A program made the position numbers and the translations under genes. This document shows positions 44,531-52,769 of a DNA stretch of 55,017 bases, piece by piece. The notes beneath the pieces are model-generated. The model was not told the DNA's origin and ran no database searches. It saw only the letters and a list, made by a program, of their open reading frames with translations. Source of the stretch: Betaproteobacteria bacterium (GTDB lineage: Bacteria; Pseudomonadota; Gammaproteobacteria; Burkholderiales; Ferrovaceae); assembly GCA_018971415.1 (NCBI GenBank), contig JAGXAW010000008.1, positions 1 to 55,017 of the forward strand, read 5' to 3'. Positions within the stretch are counted from its first letter, which is position 1, and each line of letters opens with the position of its first letter.

Positions 44531-46141
44531 ATGAGTATTTCACGTCGACAGTTTTTATCTTGGGTAAGCGTCTTTGCTACCAGTACAGGAATTTCATTTA
44601 GTCAAAAAACCTTGGCGGGTTTACTTGATCCCTTAACGGGACAGGCCTTTGATTTTTCTTTTGAGGCGTTAATAGAGCATGCCAAAGCCTTATCTCGTCG
44701 TGCCTACGTGGCGCCACCCAGACCGGATGCTTCAGTACTCGATGAAATCGACTGGGAGCGTCACGGCCAGATTCAATTTGATACCGATCACGCGTTATTC
44801 GCCAATGGGCCAGGATCTTTTCCTATTTCTTTTTTTCATCAGGGACGTTTTTTTAGAGTGCCCGTGAGAATGTTTGTCTTAGAGGGGGAAGACAATACCA
44901 CTAAGGCAAAAGAGATTATGTACAACTCTAATCTTTTTAAAATGCCGGAGAATAATCCCGCTCACCGATTAGGTCCCCCTGCAGCCTTCGCTGGTTTCAG
45001 GATCCAAGAGAGCCGAGAAGGAGATCAAGCGCATCTTAATTGGCGTAATAACGATTGGGCAGCGTTTCTAGGCGCCTCTTATTTTAGAGCCATTGGTGAT
45101 GAATACCAGTATGGTCTATCAGCAAGGGGGGTTAGTGTGAATGTGGTGGTCGATGGGGTACAAGAAGAGTTTCCTGATTTCACCCATTTTTATTTTGTGC
45201 CGCCCAAAGAGGGCAGCAATACGATGATCATCTACGCGCTTTTAGATGGACCAAGTATTACTGGCGCCTATCGCTTTACCTTAACGCGTACCCACGAAGT
45301 GATTATGGACATTGAGTGCCATCTCTTTTTAAGAAAAGATATTGTGCGTTTAGGTTTAGCCCCCATGACCTCGATGTACTGGTACTCAGAAAAAGACAAA
45401 AAAACAGCTGAGGACTGGCGTCCTGCTGTACACGATTCAGACGGCTTGATGCTGTGGACGGGGAAGGATGAACATCTGTGGCGGCCACTTAATAATCCCA
45501 CGGGTATTCAAATCTCCTCTTTTCATGATAACCATCCCAAGGGTTATGGCTTTATGCAACGGGAGCGTCACTTTAGTGAATATCAAGATGCAGTGCACTA
45601 CGAGAAGCGTCCCAGTTTATGGATTGAGCCCTTAGGGGATTGGCAGAAAGGGGCGGTGGAACTTGTTGAGCTTCATACTTCGGAGGAGCTTTATGACAAC
45701 ATGGTGGCCATGTGGGTACCTGAAGCTAAAGCCCTAGCAGGACAATCCTACCATTTGAATTACCGTTTATATTGGCAGGCCAATTTCCCGTTTCCTTTGG
45801 CTTTGGCACAAGTATATCGGACCAGTATTGGTCGTGGAGGGGAGCCTGGTGTTAAGCGTCCTCCTGAAGCACATAAATTCATGGTGGAATTTCATGGTGA
45901 TATTTTTAATACGCTACCTGCCAACACGGATCCTTTTGCTGATCTATGGACATCTAAGGGTCGTTTTGATCTTATCTATGTGGAAAGAGTCCCTAATGGG
46001 GAGGCTAATCAATGGCGAATTATCTTTGATTTAATATTACCCACAGAGACCATTAAGGATCCCGTTGAACTTCGGTTAACCTTGAAGTCTCAAGGTCAAG
46101 TGATCTCAGAGACTTGGATGTATCAATATTTAGTTGCTTAG
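44531..46141 (+). CDS. opgD: Periplasmic glucan biosynthesis protein OpgG/OpgD
   Basis: MdoG-family periplasmic protein that shapes or branches osmoregulated glucans. The 536 residues start MSISRRQFLSWVSV, a twin-arginine signal. That points to the Tat-exported OpgD rather than Sec-exported OpgG, although one protein may do both jobs here. The mature part has the family pattern: FDFSFEALIEHAKALSRRAY, LFKMPENNPAHRLGPPAAF, APMTSMYWYSEKD, HDNHPKGYGFMQRERHFSEYQD and RPSLWIEPLGDW. It closes the operon with opgH, glrK and qseG. Confidence 0.88.
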   Translation: MSISRRQFLSWVSVFATSTGISFSQKTLAGLLDPLTGQAFDFSFEALIEHAKALSRRAYVAPPRPDASVLDEIDWERHGQIQFDTDHALFANGPGSFPISFFHQGRFFRVPVRMFVLEGEDNTTKAKEIMYNSNLFKMPENNPAHRLGPPAAFAGFRIQESREGDQAHLNWRNNDWAAFLGASYFRAIGDEYQYGLSARGVSVNVVVDGVQEEFPDFTHFYFVPPKEGSNTMIIYALLDGPSITGAYRFTLTRTHEVIMDIECHLFLRKDIVRLGLAPMTSMYWYSEKDKKTAEDWRPAVHDSDGLMLWTGKDEHLWRPLNNPTGIQISSFHDNHPKGYGFMQRERHFSEYQDAVHYEKRPSLWIEPLGDWQKGAVELVELHTSEELYDNMVAMWVPEAKALAGQSYHLNYRLYWQANFPFPLALAQVYRTSIGRGGEPGVKRPPEAHKFMVEFHGDIFNTLPANTDPFADLWTSKGRFDLIYVERVPNGEANQWRIIFDLILPTETIKDPVELRLTLKSQGQVISETWMYQYLVA

Positions 46142-47443
46142 CTATTTCTTCTGTTGTTTGAGATGTGCTTCGTCCAGAGCTTTAAGATGGCTTAATTTTT
46201 CTTTGATTTTCTGCTCAAGGCCACGATCGGTGGGTTGATACCAGTGAGGTTTATTAAGACCCTCTGGTAAATAGTTTTCTCCGGCAGCATAGGCTTCAGG
46301 CTCGTCATGAGCATAACGATAGGTTTTGCCATAACCCAATTGTTTCATTAATGCTGTAGGAGCATTACGTAAATGAAGTGGGACGTCACGGGTTTTGTCC
46401 TGGCTAACAAAAGCTTTTGCTTGATTGTAGGCCACGTAAGCAGCATTGGATTTGGGGGCGATTGCAAGATAGATAACGGCCTCAGCCAGGGCAAGTTCGC
46501 CCTCAGGAGAACCTAAGCGCTCAAAAGTTTGTGCCGCGTCATTAGCGAGCTGAATGGCTCTAGGATCAGCAAGACCGATATCCTCCCATGCCATACGAAC
46601 TATTCGGCGCATCAGATACTGTAGATCCGCTCCGCCATCCACCATCCGACAAAACCAATACAACGCAGCATCAGGGTCAGAGCCTCTAACCGATTTATGA
46701 AGCGCTGAGATTTGATCATAGAATTGCTCTCCTCCCTTATCAAAGCGTCTTAAGGCATTTAGAAGAAGTGCTTTGAGATCGGAGAGTGTTATAACGGTTT
46801 GCTGTTGATGCTGTGCAAACTGATGAATTTGTTCAATGAGATTAATGAGTCGACGTCCATCACCATCTGCGCTTTCAAACAAAACGGTTTTGGCATCCTC
46901 GTCTAAAGTAAAAGAAAAACTTAAGTTTAAGAGTGCTCGATCAAGTAATTGAGAGAGCTCTTCACTACTCAGTGAATGAAGAACATAGACCCGGGCCCGC
47001 GATAACAGAGCAGCATTGACTTCAAAGGAGGGGTTTTCTGTGGTGGCACCAATAAAGGTAATCAGTCCTGATTCCACATGGGGCAAAAGTGCATCCTGTT
47101 GGGATTTGTTAAAGCGGTGAATTTCATCGATAAATAACAGCGTTCGTCGACCATCTAATGCTTGATGTTGTTGTGCTTGAACAACGGCATCGCGAATATC
47201 TTTGACGCCAGCTAGAACGGCAGACAAGGCGATGAACTGACCACCTAAATGCTGCGCATAAAGTTGCGCAAGGGTAGTTTTACCAACTCCAGGCGGTCCC
47301 CATAAAATCATTGAATGAAGTTGTTGGGTGTCAAAGGCAAGGCGAAGAGGGCCCTGTGGACCCAAAAGATGACGTTGACCAATCACCTCATCAATATGGT
47401 GGGGTCGTAATGCTTCAGCGAGGGGCATCGGGGTGTTTTTCAT
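46142..47443 (-). CDS. rarA: Replication-associated recombination protein A
   Basis: RarA (MgsA) is a clamp-loader-like AAA+ ATPase acting at stalled replication forks. The 433 residues have [23 protein letters not shown], Walker [17 protein letters not shown] (about 49-64), Walker [21 protein letters not shown] (about 104-123), sensor 1 [12 protein letters not shown] and the C-terminal tetramerisation region with [16 protein letters not shown]. It is divergent from gltX and its 3' end meets opgD with no gap, so the two transcripts converge. Confidence 0.95.
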   Translation of the reverse strand: MKNTPMPLAEALRPHHIDEVIGQRHLLGPQGPLRLAFDTQQLHSMILWGPPGVGKTTLAQLYAQHLGGQFIALSAVLAGVKDIRDAVVQAQQHQALDGRRTLLFIDEIHRFNKSQQDALLPHVESGLITFIGATTENPSFEVNAALLSRARVYVLHSLSSEELSQLLDRALLNLSFSFTLDEDAKTVLFESADGDGRRLINLIEQIHQFAQHQQQTVITLSDLKALLLNALRRFDKGGEQFYDQISALHKSVRGSDPDAALYWFCRMVDGGADLQYLMRRIVRMAWEDIGLADPRAIQLANDAAQTFERLGSPEGELALAEAVIYLAIAPKSNAAYVAYNQAKAFVSQDKTRDVPLHLRNAPTALMKQLGYGKTYRYAHDEPEAYAAGENYLPEGLNKPHWYQPTDRGLEQKIKEKLSHLKALDEAHLKQQKK

Positions 47444-47525
47444 AATAAGATTATCTCATGACTGACGAAACCCATCAGCCTCCGTTACAATAGTGTTTTA
47501 TTTTATTCCATGGGTAAACATTGTC

Positions 47526-48905
47526 ATGATTCGTACTCGTTTTGCACCCAGCCCTACAGGTTATCTGCACATAGGTGGTGCTCGCACTGCACTGTTTTCC
47601 TGGGCGTTCGCTCGCCATCATGGTGGTCAATTTATTCTTCGTATTGAGGACACCGATCTTGAGCGCTCCACTGAGGCGTCCACCCAGGCAATATTAGATG
47701 GCCTTAACTGGCTAGGTATTGATTATGACGAAGGCCCTTTTTACCAAATGCAGCGCTTATCACGTTACCAAGAGGTAGTAGATCAACTGTTAGCCACAGG
47801 CCATGCGTATTATTGTTATGCCTCTAAGGAAGAGTTGGAGGCTTTAAGAACAGCGCAGCGTGAGAGAGGAGAGAAGCCTCGCTATGATGGACGTTGGCGT
47901 GATAGTCAAGAGACACCACCAAGTGGAGTGAAGCCCGTGATTCGCTTTAAAACTCCGCTCACTGGCGAAGTGACTTTTAATGACCTGGTAAAAGGTCCGA
48001 TTACGGTAGCCAATAGTGAACTTGATGATTTGGTCATCATGCGCTCAGATGGCGTACCAACTTATAACTTTGGTGTGGTGGTGGATGATCTAGACATGGC
48101 CATAACCCATGTTATTCGAGGGGACGATCACGTCAACAACACACCTCGGCAAATTAATATCATAAAAGCGCTGGGTGCAACGATTCCTCAATTTGCCCAT
48201 GTTCCTATGATTTTAGGATCCGATGGGGAGCGTTTATCCAAACGCCATGGTGCAGTCAGTGTGACGCAATATCGTGATGAAGGCTATTTGCCACAAGCAC
48301 TCATGAATTATCTAGCACGTCTAGGGTGGTCTCATGGCGATGAGGAAATGTTTAACCAAGAGCAATTTATTGAATGGTTTGATTTAGGGCATATTAGCCG
48401 CTCCCCAGCTCGCTTTAACCCAGAAAAATTAGATTGGCTTAATCAGCAATATTTAAAGCAAGCTGATGATAAAGACATTGCCTTATTATTAAAACAAGTA
48501 CTTGACCAACGTGGTGTATCCATTCATCAAGGACCTGAAATCAATGCAGTGGTCGCGCTATTAAAATCAAGGGTTACCCTTATTCCAGAAATGGCAGATG
48601 CGGCGCTTTATTTCTATCAGCGCATTGAAATCAGTGATGAATTAAAGGAACAACATTTAACAGAGTCAAATCTATTGGCGGTGAAACGTTTCAAGGAGCT
48701 CATTCAGTTTGTTGAATGGACGGTGAGTGATATCAGTGAATGCTTAAAACAAACCACTAAAGAGCTCTCAATTAAAATGCCGCAAATAGGTATCCCACTG
48801 CGTGTTATTGTCTGCGGTCAAACACAAACCCCATCCATTGACCAAACCTTGTATTTAATTGGTCGTGAAGAGGTTCTGGCGCGTCTTGCACTGGCAGGGG
48901 TTTGA
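47526..48905 (+). CDS. gltX: Glutamyl-tRNA synthetase
   Basis: GltX charges tRNA-Glu. The ATG at 47526 is preferred because the family begins MIRTRFAPSPTG; an upstream in-frame start would add 11 residues. The 459 residues include the HIGH-type motif SPTGYLHIGGARTAL, LRIEDTDLERST, and the KMSKS-type ERLSKRHGAVSV (about 234-245). Position and length fit a standard bacterial enzyme. A tRNA-Ala gene follows 63 bases downstream with its own promoter. Confidence 0.97.
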   Translation: MIRTRFAPSPTGYLHIGGARTALFSWAFARHHGGQFILRIEDTDLERSTEASTQAILDGLNWLGIDYDEGPFYQMQRLSRYQEVVDQLLATGHAYYCYASKEELEALRTAQRERGEKPRYDGRWRDSQETPPSGVKPVIRFKTPLTGEVTFNDLVKGPITVANSELDDLVIMRSDGVPTYNFGVVVDDLDMAITHVIRGDDHVNNTPRQINIIKALGATIPQFAHVPMILGSDGERLSKRHGAVSVTQYRDEGYLPQALMNYLARLGWSHGDEEMFNQEQFIEWFDLGHISRSPARFNPEKLDWLNQQYLKQADDKDIALLLKQVLDQRGVSIHQGPEINAVVALLKSRVTLIPEMADAALYFYQRIEISDELKEQHLTESNLLAVKRFKELIQFVEWTVSDISECLKQTTKELSIKMPQIGIPLRVIVCGQTQTPSIDQTLYLIGREEVLARLALAGV

Positions 48906-48922
48906 CAGTGGCAAAATAATAT

Positions 48923-48951
48923 TTGTATTAGGCGGCTGATCATTTTATAAT
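48923..48951 (+). promoter_or_regulatory. Sigma70 promoter of the tRNA-Ala gene
   Basis: TTGTAT (48923-48928) and TATAAT (48946-48951) with a 17-base spacer. Transcription would start near 48958, about ten bases before the mature tRNA. Confidence 0.7.
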
Positions 48952-48968
48952 GTAAAACTTGATTGATC

Positions 48969-49044
<76 letters not shown>

Positions 49045-49651
49045 TCTTCTATTTTTCACCTTTTCCAATTCAATCTAAAATATCTCATTATTCTCCAAGC
49101 AACTTAACGATTCATTGTTTTTAAACGGTTTTTTTAATGAAGCGTTCTTCTCTTCCGAAGAATTTTCTCTGACGAAATCCAGTTTTATTCTTTGACAGCC
49201 AAGAAATTTAGGGGTAAAAATGGGGGCAAGTCAACTTATCCCTTATTTTTCCTTTTAAACTAAATTGGTTCGGTTTTTTTTAGTTTGCCTCGCTTTTATC
49301 TACCCATGTGGTAAAAGTGGGCTTCCCTCAATAAAACGGATACTTTCATTAAGGGCGTTAATATGAAAGAAGTTTGTATTGATGTTGCAACAGAACATGA
49401 TTTGATAAGTATAAATCATCAAACTTTCATACTTCATTGCATTCTACTCAACTTATATAAAAGGAATTACCTACACCTAATTTTTGGTGTTTTAAGGTAA
49501 ATCTTGTAAAGTTCATTTATGAATAACAAAAATATAACTTGTATTTTTTATTAAACTAGAGGATAGTTGTATTTGCGATATTCAAGTTATGTCTTAGCTG
49601 TTCGGTTTTTACCTAGTTCTTTCGGTACACTTTCCTAATTGTTTTGCTGTC
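49045..49651. other. AT-rich gap without clear genes
   Basis: About 600 bases between the tRNA and the cold-shock gene show no convincing coding signal. The first 20 bases are T-rich and may end the tRNA transcript. A 45-codon frame at 49363 lacks a ribosome site. The cold-shock promoter proposed at 49652 leaves most of this stretch unexplained; an upstream start with a long thermosensing leader is possible. Confidence 0.5.
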
Positions 49652-49679
49652 TTGACCTTCGCCCTAAGGGGGCAATAAT
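49652..49679 (+). promoter_or_regulatory. Candidate promoter of the cold-shock gene
   Basis: TTGACC (49652-49657) and AATAAT (49674-49679) with a 16-base spacer. It would give a leader of about 27 bases with GGAG at 49700-49703. A GCCC/GGGC hairpin overlaps the spacer. Confidence 0.42.
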
Positions 49680-49712
49680 CCCTATTTTTATCTTTATTTG
49701 GAGTTTCAAGAA

Positions 49713-49916
49713 ATGGCATTAGGTACTGTAAAGTGGTTTAACGATTCTAAAGGTTTTGGTTTTATTACACCGGAAGATGGCGGTGAAGATTTGTTCGCTC
49801 ATTTTTCCGCAATTCAAAGCTCAGGCTTTAAGACATTAACTGAAGGGCAACGTGTTTCATTTGATGTGGTTGCTGGAGCGAAAGGCCAACAAGCATCAAA
49901 CATCCGTAGCGCCTAA
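49713..49916 (+). CDS. Cold-shock protein (CspA family)
   Basis: A 67-residue single cold-shock domain that binds RNA and single-stranded DNA and melts secondary structure. The ATG at 49713 is chosen because GGAG lies nine bases upstream and the family begins [14 protein letters not shown]1 is KGFGFITP and RNP2 is DLFAHFSAI; the C-terminus [11 protein letters not shown] is usual. It is followed by a strong terminator and is monocistronic. Whether it is cold-induced or constitutive cannot be read from the sequence. Confidence 0.95.
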   Translation: MALGTVKWFNDSKGFGFITPEDGGEDLFAHFSAIQSSGFKTLTEGQRVSFDVVAGAKGQQASNIRSA

Positions 49917-49960
49917 TTATTTAAGTAAGGAGTTAAATACTCCTCTTAAGTAATTAAACA

Positions 49961-49998
49961 AAAAACAATCTGGCCAAAAACCAGATTGTTTTTTTTAT
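49961..49998 (+). terminator. Rho-independent terminator of the cold-shock gene
   Basis: AACAATCTGG (49964-49973) pairs perfectly with CCAGATTGTT (49981-49990) around a seven-base loop, followed by a run of T. The A-run in front lets it work in the opposite direction too, for the convergent CHRD gene. Confidence 0.92.
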
Positions 49999-50051
49999 TT
50001 GAGAACCACTTAATAACCCTTAATGTGTCATTGTGGTTTAACCGCTTTTAA

Positions 50052-50471
50052 CTACGGTTGTAGTTGACCTCTGATTTCCCCTGATTTTTTAGCTTCGCTA
50101 TGTACGTTAGCGTAAAGGTTACCCTTTTTAAAGCTCTCCATTTGCTCTTTAGTGAGTTTTGTTCCTGCGGGTACAGACCAAACATGATCACCGGTTTTTT
50201 CAAGTTTAATGATGACTGGACCGTTTTTTCCTTTGGCAGCTTCATGGATATGTGCCATGGTGCCATTAATGTTACTTGTGGTGACGCTACCTGAAATGGC
50301 GCCATCGTCATTAACCGTAAAATCACCCATACCAGTGGCTTTGGTGGTGACTGCGGGGACTTCTTGAGTTCCAGATAAATTTACTTTTAATGCTTGTGCG
50401 CTAGCGGTGAGAACGACAAAACCAAGACCTAATCCTGCCAGTAATTTTGCTACGGAAAAATGGATTTTCAT
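50052..50471 (-). CDS. Secreted CHRD-domain protein
   Basis: A 139-residue protein with a Sec signal (MKIHFSVAKLLAGLGLGF, cleavage likely after SAQA, about residue 27) and a single CHRD domain. The domain shows LSGTQEVPAVTTKATGMGDFTV, NGTMAHIHEAAKGKNGPVII and the closing NVHSEAKKSGEIRGQL with its conserved His and Gly residues. CHRD domains occur in chordin and many bacterial exported proteins; their function in bacteria is unknown. It has its own ribosome site (AAAGGAAAT) and no operon partners. Confidence 0.88.
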   Translation of the reverse strand: MKIHFSVAKLLAGLGLGFVVLTASAQALKVNLSGTQEVPAVTTKATGMGDFTVNDDGAISGSVTTSNINGTMAHIHEAAKGKNGPVIIKLEKTGDHVWSVPAGTKLTKEQMESFKKGNLYANVHSEAKKSGEIRGQLQP

Positions 50472-50633
50472 GTCATTTCCTTTTAGGTTATTAAAAAAGT
50501 CTAAAACTAAATAGGTTAAAGTACAGTTTAATACTTACTGAATGTATAAAGTACTAAATCAATGTATTTTGACTACAATTTTTGTAACAAGTTTAGTCGT
50601 TTTTTTGTGGACAGATAAACAGCGAAAAAGTAA

Positions 50634-50885
50634 TCACTTAGGTTTATATTGGGTTGGACAGTAAGCACGATTTACATCTGGGTCTCTTAAACTTTTATGT
50701 TTGGTTTTTCTTCCACTAACACGTTCTCGCCACATTTTGTAAGAACTGGATTTTAAGTGCTGGCGCATAAGCGCTTTAACTTGATCCTCCTTGAGACCAA
50801 ATTGTTTTTCAATAGCTTCAAAGGGAGTACGGTCCTCCCAAGCCATTTCGATAATTCTTGAGATGTCTTCTTCTGATAAAAGCAT
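50634..50885 (-). CDS. TIGR03643-type small basic protein
   Basis: An 83-residue protein from the ATG at 50885 (an in-frame TTG 30 bases upstream is less likely). It starts MLLSEEDISRIIEMAWEDRTPFEAIEKQFGL, a helix-turn-helix-like segment, and continues LMRQHLKSSSYKMWRERVSGRKTKHKSLR. This matches a conserved family of unknown function found in proteobacteria and cyanobacteria. Its basic C-terminal half suggests nucleic-acid binding. It is divergent from an SDR gene with only 38 bases between the starts. Confidence 0.82.
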   Translation of the reverse strand: MLLSEEDISRIIEMAWEDRTPFEAIEKQFGLKEDQVKALMRQHLKSSSYKMWRERVSGRKTKHKSLRDPDVNRAYCPTQYKPK

Positions 50886-50923
50886 TACGTTATGATGTGT
50901 TGATCTATTAAACAAATTTTTCT

Positions 50924-51628
50924 ATGCAAACTATGACAACTTTTACAAAACCATTTTGTGCCCTGGTAATCGGTGCATCAGGGACCATAGGGCAGAGTTT
51001 GGTTAAAGCCTTAGATGCTCATCCTAATTGTACTCAAGTTTTACAGCTAAGTCGCCACACTCAACCTGCCATTGATTATCATGATTTGGCTACGATTCAG
51101 ACTGCCTTTGATAACTTAAAAGAACAAGCTCCCTTTCAACTCATCATTAATACCATTGGGGTGTTACACACGCAACAGTGGATGCCTGAGAAAAGACTCA
51201 AAGACTTAAATGAAGTTCAATTAAAAGATCAGTTTTTAATTAATGCAATAGGTCCTGCGCTGACGATTCAACAATTTAGTCAGTTGATCGATTCTCAGGG
51301 TGGAGTATTTGCGACCTTATCAGCTAAGGTGGGGAGTATCGAGGACAACCGATTAGGTGGATGGTACAGTTACCGATCTTCAAAAGCAGCATTAAACATG
51401 TTGATTAAAACAGCTGCCATTGAGTTAAAAAGAACTAAACCAAATATGGCATTGGTGGCCATTCATCCAGGGACGGTTAAATCAACTTTGTCACAACCTT
51501 TTCGCGGCGATGAGATAGGGCGAGATCCTGATCAAGCGGCCAATGAAATATTGTCAGTGGTTTTGTCATTAACGAGTGCTGATACGGGGACCTTTAAAAC
51601 CTATAACGGTGAAAACCTACCTTGGTAG
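50924..51628 (+). CDS. Short-chain dehydrogenase/reductase (C-factor-like)
   Basis: A 234-residue Rossmann oxidoreductase. The NAD(P) motif is CALVIGASGTIGQSL (about 12-26). IINTIGVLH stands in for the usual NNAG stretch, and the catalytic YxxxK is in GWYSYRSSKAALNML (about 146-160). Downstream IHPGTVKSTLSQPF is typical of the CsgA/C-factor-like SDR group. The substrate is unknown. A start three codons later (50933) is possible. Confidence 0.85.
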   Translation: MQTMTTFTKPFCALVIGASGTIGQSLVKALDAHPNCTQVLQLSRHTQPAIDYHDLATIQTAFDNLKEQAPFQLIINTIGVLHTQQWMPEKRLKDLNEVQLKDQFLINAIGPALTIQQFSQLIDSQGGVFATLSAKVGSIEDNRLGGWYSYRSSKAALNMLIKTAAIELKRTKPNMALVAIHPGTVKSTLSQPFRGDEIGRDPDQAANEILSVVLSLTSADTGTFKTYNGENLPW

Positions 51629-51697
51629 GTTTATGGGAATTAGTAAGGATGCCGATTAATTATTGAAAATAAATCTGATTCTTTTATTTTTTAGGAG

Positions 51698-51791
51698 TAT
51701 AGTGGGTTTCATCTAACCTCGGGAAGCGAAATCGGGAAGTCAACTCCCTCTTCCCGTTTGAGAGAACTGTCTCCTTGGTTCTCTTTTTTTT
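51698..51791 (+). ncRNA. Candidate small RNA with terminator
   Basis: In the gap after the SDR gene, a TATAGT (51698-51703) resembles a -10 element, though the -35 is poor. Downstream are a 7-bp hairpin CGGGAAG/CTTCCCG (51733-51756) and a terminator hairpin GAGAAC/GTTCTC (51762-51783) followed by eight T. The two hairpins plus terminator look like a short RNA of about 85 bases. It could also be the trailer of the SDR mRNA. Confidence 0.35.
51760..51791 (+). terminator. Rho-independent terminator after the SDR gene
   Basis: GAGAAC and GTTCTC form a stem of six to eight pairs around a ten-base loop, directly followed by TTTTTTTT. Confidence 0.8.
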
Positions 51792-51843
51792 GTTAAAAAA
51801 TCAACTTCTGCTTTTTTAAAATCCCACCAAATAACGCCATGAA

Positions 51844-52512
51844 TTAATTAGGTTTTTCAATTTCAATGAGAATCTCATTGCGTTTAAACATTGGTAGTGT
51901 CCAAGGTGGGTTGTATCTTGCAAGCTGAGGTTTGCCGATCATACGGTAATGGTGGCTATTACTCCACTGAATGGTCTCTTCAATTTTACTTTTAATCGTT
52001 GATTGGCCATTAAAACCAGAGTAACGATGAGCAATAAAACAACGTTGCGGAATGACTTTGAGTGTCACCGCAGAATTATTGGGTTGAGGAATAGTCTCCA
52101 TCGTATAGTGCTGGGGCATCACAAAACTAATAGACCATGATTGGCGATCAGCAAAGCTATCACTATCATTGCTAGGGATTATGGTGACAGGGGCGGTCAT
52201 AGCAATCTTAGCTGATTGAGGAGTCACAATCACAGGAGCGGTCATGGTAATCTTGGCTGACTCCTTTGAGCGGGGCAGATGATTATTACCAAAAATAAAA
52301 TCAGCAATGGTTCTAAAACCTTTACTTGATGCCTCATCCATGGTGCCTGTAATCATCGTCTCAGCAATAATCATAGGAGCATATTCCCGTACTTCAAAGG
52401 AATTATCGCTAGATAATACTTTATAGGTAGGCTCTTCAGTGGCCATGGCAACCTCTAACCCCATCAACAAGATAGAAAAGAAAATAACCGTTAAAAAAAC
52501 AAATCTATTCAC
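51844..52512 (-). CDS. Exported SOUL heme-binding family protein
   Basis: A 222-residue protein with an N-terminal signal (MNRFVFLTVIFFSILLMGL, cleavage likely after VAMA) and one SOUL/HBP domain. The family features are YKVLSSDNSFEVREYAPMIIAET, the double SAKIxMTAPV (at about 96 and 106), SFVMPQHYTMETIPQP and VIPQRCFIAHRYSGF. SOUL proteins can bind heme or tetrapyrroles, but many bacterial ones are uncharacterised. It is probably periplasmic. The KITMTAPV/KIAMTAPV duplication is usual for the family rather than a local repeat. Confidence 0.88.
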   Translation of the reverse strand: MNRFVFLTVIFFSILLMGLEVAMATEEPTYKVLSSDNSFEVREYAPMIIAETMITGTMDEASSKGFRTIADFIFGNNHLPRSKESAKITMTAPVIVTPQSAKIAMTAPVTIIPSNDSDSFADRQSWSISFVMPQHYTMETIPQPNNSAVTLKVIPQRCFIAHRYSGFNGQSTIKSKIEETIQWSNSHHYRMIGKPQLARYNPPWTLPMFKRNEILIEIEKPN

Positions 52513-52769
52513 AAAGTACCTATTTTTAACTATTTTCTATTTTGACTGTCTTAACTATCGAATAGTTGCTCACTCCTGTTTTGGCTAACTGGATTGAGTT
52601 TAGTCAGTAGATTGCGATAAATAATAAAGTCTTATTTGAGTCTATTTCTATCATCAAATTAAACTCACTATGACTGCCAGTAAATAGGTATTCATGCCTA
52701 AGGTACTTTTTGAACGGCTTTTAACACTGTCTTAAAACTGACAGTGATCCCCCCTAATAAGTTTTTGCC

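Noticed and set aside
49363-49500. Frame of 45 codons before the cold-shock gene
   Set aside because: No ribosome site, no recognisable features and AT-driven composition.
52723-52745. CACTGTC...GACAGTG inverted repeat downstream of the amidase gene
   Set aside because: The spacing (8 between TGTC and GACA) does not fit the GlrR motif, nor the LexA CTG-N10-CAG rule; it may be a weak terminator stem only.
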